From: JBLHKE01 sp047619485
GTDB lineage: Bacteria > Verrucomicrobiota > Verrucomicrobiia > Verrucomicrobiales > DEV007
NCBI GenBank assembly: GCA_047619485.1
Contig: JBLHKE010000384.1
Location: 1 to 7,368, forward strand
Reading direction: 5' to 3'
Length of the DNA: 7,368 nt
In this document: in pieces, positions 7,101 through 7,368 of the stretch
Position numbering within the stretch: the stretch's first letter is position 1
Layout: each line of letters begins with the position of its first letter
Translations under genes and position numbers: made by a program
The notes under the pieces: generated by a model
Seen by the model: the letters and a program-made list of their open reading frames with translations, nothing else
Database searches by the model: none
Told to the model about the DNA's origin: nothing

Positions 7101-7156
7101 AACAGGAAGTAGGCGATCGCAAGTAACTGGGACCAATGTGTGCCTGGAGTTTTCAT
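4133..7156 (-). CDS. Secreted DUF1587/DUF1595/DUF1592/DUF1588/DUF1585 protein with PSCyt1-type heme motif
   Basis: An intact 1007-residue protein, full length for this family. Residues 1-27 form a signal peptide (core LLAIAYFLLGSVVIGFA). A planctomycete cytochrome-type region follows, with heme motif C59-F-R-C62-H63, DEAMPPEDEPQP (98-109; Met101 a possible ligand) and VMDWITQAL. DUF1587 begins at about 139 (RRLTVAQYHNTLRDLLG). Residues about 340-470 look like a beta-rich insert, possibly a carbohydrate-binding-like fold. DUF1595 lies near 605-665 (GFAARAFRRPAS), DUF1592 near 675-800 (LAEKLSYFLWNTTPDEQL), DUF1588 near 815-915 (GGVLTQAAVLSGLSDGSESN, PVKRGAWLARKI) with a second motif C893-A-Q-C896-H897, and DUF1585 near 940-1003 (LTSYATGRSLTFNE). 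Two CxxCH motifs suggest a periplasmic or surface electron-transfer role; the substrate is unknown. ATG at 7156 is chosen for the signal peptide; no Shine-Dalgarno sequence precedes it. It likely heads the minus-strand operon. Confidence 0.92.
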   Translation of the reverse strand: MKTPGTHWSQLLAIAYFLLGSVVIGFAQEQEVENSEPASLEQLKSHFQETVQPFLKTNCFRCHGEKKQKSGVRLDILNGSLEDKQLFQLKHVLAQLKDEAMPPEDEPQPGAGERKVVMDWITQALQAGERKVRAKHGTVRRLTVAQYHNTLRDLLGVEDSLADALPADSVSEEGFQNNQDTLLLTPGMMETYFEIAEKALDLCLVDENEKPKIQCFRVELGAGFNQEPVDERIQLNGPALLPKTNFQVSESMPDKPFAFDPLAMQTKFRYIEGYNGNATVRAWKEFEGLYHSVFVGMIGSHTKGGYNYGRSSHMVPEGLLLRPRAPETERNGLRPSRGPAPTMTVLMRELPKSGMLQVTVEAARYDDGLQPHTLAPESEQRLSLDISGGKEAAVKIPTAGVYQLDVVLDGPPRNDVMIADIGKRTFSKRLKGPYTTKPDGTVSISLLVARFPVGTFNLKVHNGKGENLRIALMTPTPEESESGQQFAAFEKRTPHLSIHKGLRTDVGARLSLFAEPKPVPSATVERYLFRAPLSGFASPDTEEENDNYLAGLHEFGIRSEPTADRQIPRVLVSAIEFEGPYYETWPPKGHREIFIDSPRKDDPPAYAREVIEGFAARAFRRPASDQELASLLAVWRESYDQTQDFQQSVRHALLVVLTSPQFLFLTEESAGPQAEPLSPHELAEKLSYFLWNTTPDEQLRSLAASGKLRATLSSEVDRLVADERLAQFADEFVSQWLSLDKFDVVNINHGKFPRLNRETKRELRKEPVHFVTHLLRANLSVRNLIDSDFIVANAVVEEYYGIDSRSEQGFAFVPVRHGRETLGGVLTQAAVLSGLSDGSESNPVKRGAWLARKIIAEPPEPPPPNVPELADGKEAKGKSLRERLEQHRNQEGCAQCHQKIDPWGLPFEQFDAGGLFKKEQVDARTTLPDKTEITHSNALKKYLANDRIDQVAFSFLKHLTSYATGRSLTFNEIEYLKREGRKALAADGYRVRDCVLFVIESPVFLEK

Positions 7157-7248
7157 TTACAAGAGTGGAGGCTGCAATGAATCGGCGTAACGAAATTTTG
7201 GCAAGGATGAAAACGTTGTGCTTCTGGCACCCAGTCCGAGCCGTAGGA
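7157..7248. other. Upstream region of the DUF1592-family gene
   Basis: This stretch should contain the promoter of the minus-strand operon. I see no convincing -35/-10 pair and no purine-rich ribosome binding site in the last 20 bases before the ATG (the strand reads CCTCCACTCTTGTAA). Reading frames across it have no family-like content. Confidence 0.35.
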
Positions 7249-7329
7249 TAGACATGCTGAAAGCTGTTTGTCCGTCTCCGCACGCAGACCTGATTCTTCG
7301 CAACGCTCAGACAGCTTTCAGCATGTCTA
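7249..7329. repeat. Perfect 19-bp inverted repeat, MITE-like palindrome
   Basis: TAGACATGCTGAAAGCTGT at 7249-7267 is perfectly inverted as ACAGCTTTCAGCATGTCTA at 7311-7329. Pairing extends inward by one T-G wobble and two further pairs, leaving a loop of about 37 bases. No T-run follows on either strand, so it is not an intrinsic terminator. Both outer ends are TA, so the element can be read as a 77-bp unit (7251-7327) with 17-bp terminal repeats flanked by a TA duplication, as IS630/Tc1-mariner-type MITEs show. This also fits a REP-like palindrome or a structured RNA. No transposase is present. The repeat is directly visible; the mobile-element reading is inference. Confidence 0.7.
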
Positions 7330-7352
7330 AGCTACATCCGTCCAAGTCGGGC

Positions 7353-7368
7353 AGAGGCTCAGAGGCTC
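7353..7368. repeat. Tandem 8-bp repeat at the window edge
   Basis: AGAGGCTC occurs twice in tandem at 7353-7360 and 7361-7368, and the window ends exactly at the second copy. Whether the array continues cannot be seen. It may be the start of a longer tandem array or a chance duplication. Confidence 0.4.

Noticed and set aside
1165..7156. The two DUF1592-family genes as a recent tandem duplication
   Set aside because: Their shared C-terminal regions differ at most positions apart from family-consensus residues, so they are old paralogues.
7249..7329. Inverted repeat as a rho-independent terminator
   Set aside because: No T-run follows either arm and the loop of about 37 bases is too long.

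Overview
The window looks like a planctomycete or verrucomicrobial chromosome segment, inferred from family content. Three genes belong to families abundant in those phyla: planctomycete-type cytochrome c (PSCyt1), the multidomain DUF1587/1595/1592/1588/1585 protein, and DUF1552. GC content is moderate to high and start codons mostly lack a Shine-Dalgarno sequence. No tRNA, rRNA, CRISPR array or transposase gene is visible. The phylum cannot be fixed from sequence alone.

Layout, left to right. (1) 1-389, minus: 5' end of a secreted PSCyt1-type cytochrome gene, cut by the window edge. (2) 474-1167, plus: a sialidase (BNR/Asp-box) remnant made of a signal-peptide piece joined out of frame to the sialidase C-terminus, with an amber codon at the Asp-box tryptophan. 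(3) 1165-2008, minus: a remnant of a DUF1592/1588/1585 protein, truncated at both ends, with a frameshift in a seven-base homopolymer and a stop where a Tyr is expected. Remnants 2 and 3 converge and meet tail to tail near 1165. (4) 2009-3343, minus: an intact Tat-exported DUF1552 protein. (5) 3467-4107, minus: a two-gene cassette of a DUF6932-type nucleotidyltransferase (one-base frameshift) and a 68-residue helical protein, 4 bases apart. (6) 4133-7156, minus: an intact 1007-residue DUF1592-family protein with two CxxCH motifs. (7) 7157-7368: non-coding DNA with a perfect 19-bp inverted repeat flanked by TA and an 8-bp tandem repeat at the edge.

DUF1592-family and DUF1552 genes usually sit next to each other and are probably co-transcribed, the products being exported proteins of unknown activity. 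Here the pair is separated by the nucleotidyltransferase/helical-protein cassette, in the same orientation and tightly spaced. It looks like a defence or toxin-antitoxin type insertion into a housekeeping-like operon. The left third is a patch of gene decay. The two large genes (about 1450 codons) carry no lesion, whereas the smaller remnants carry at least four, so the damage is not spread evenly as generic sequencing error would be.
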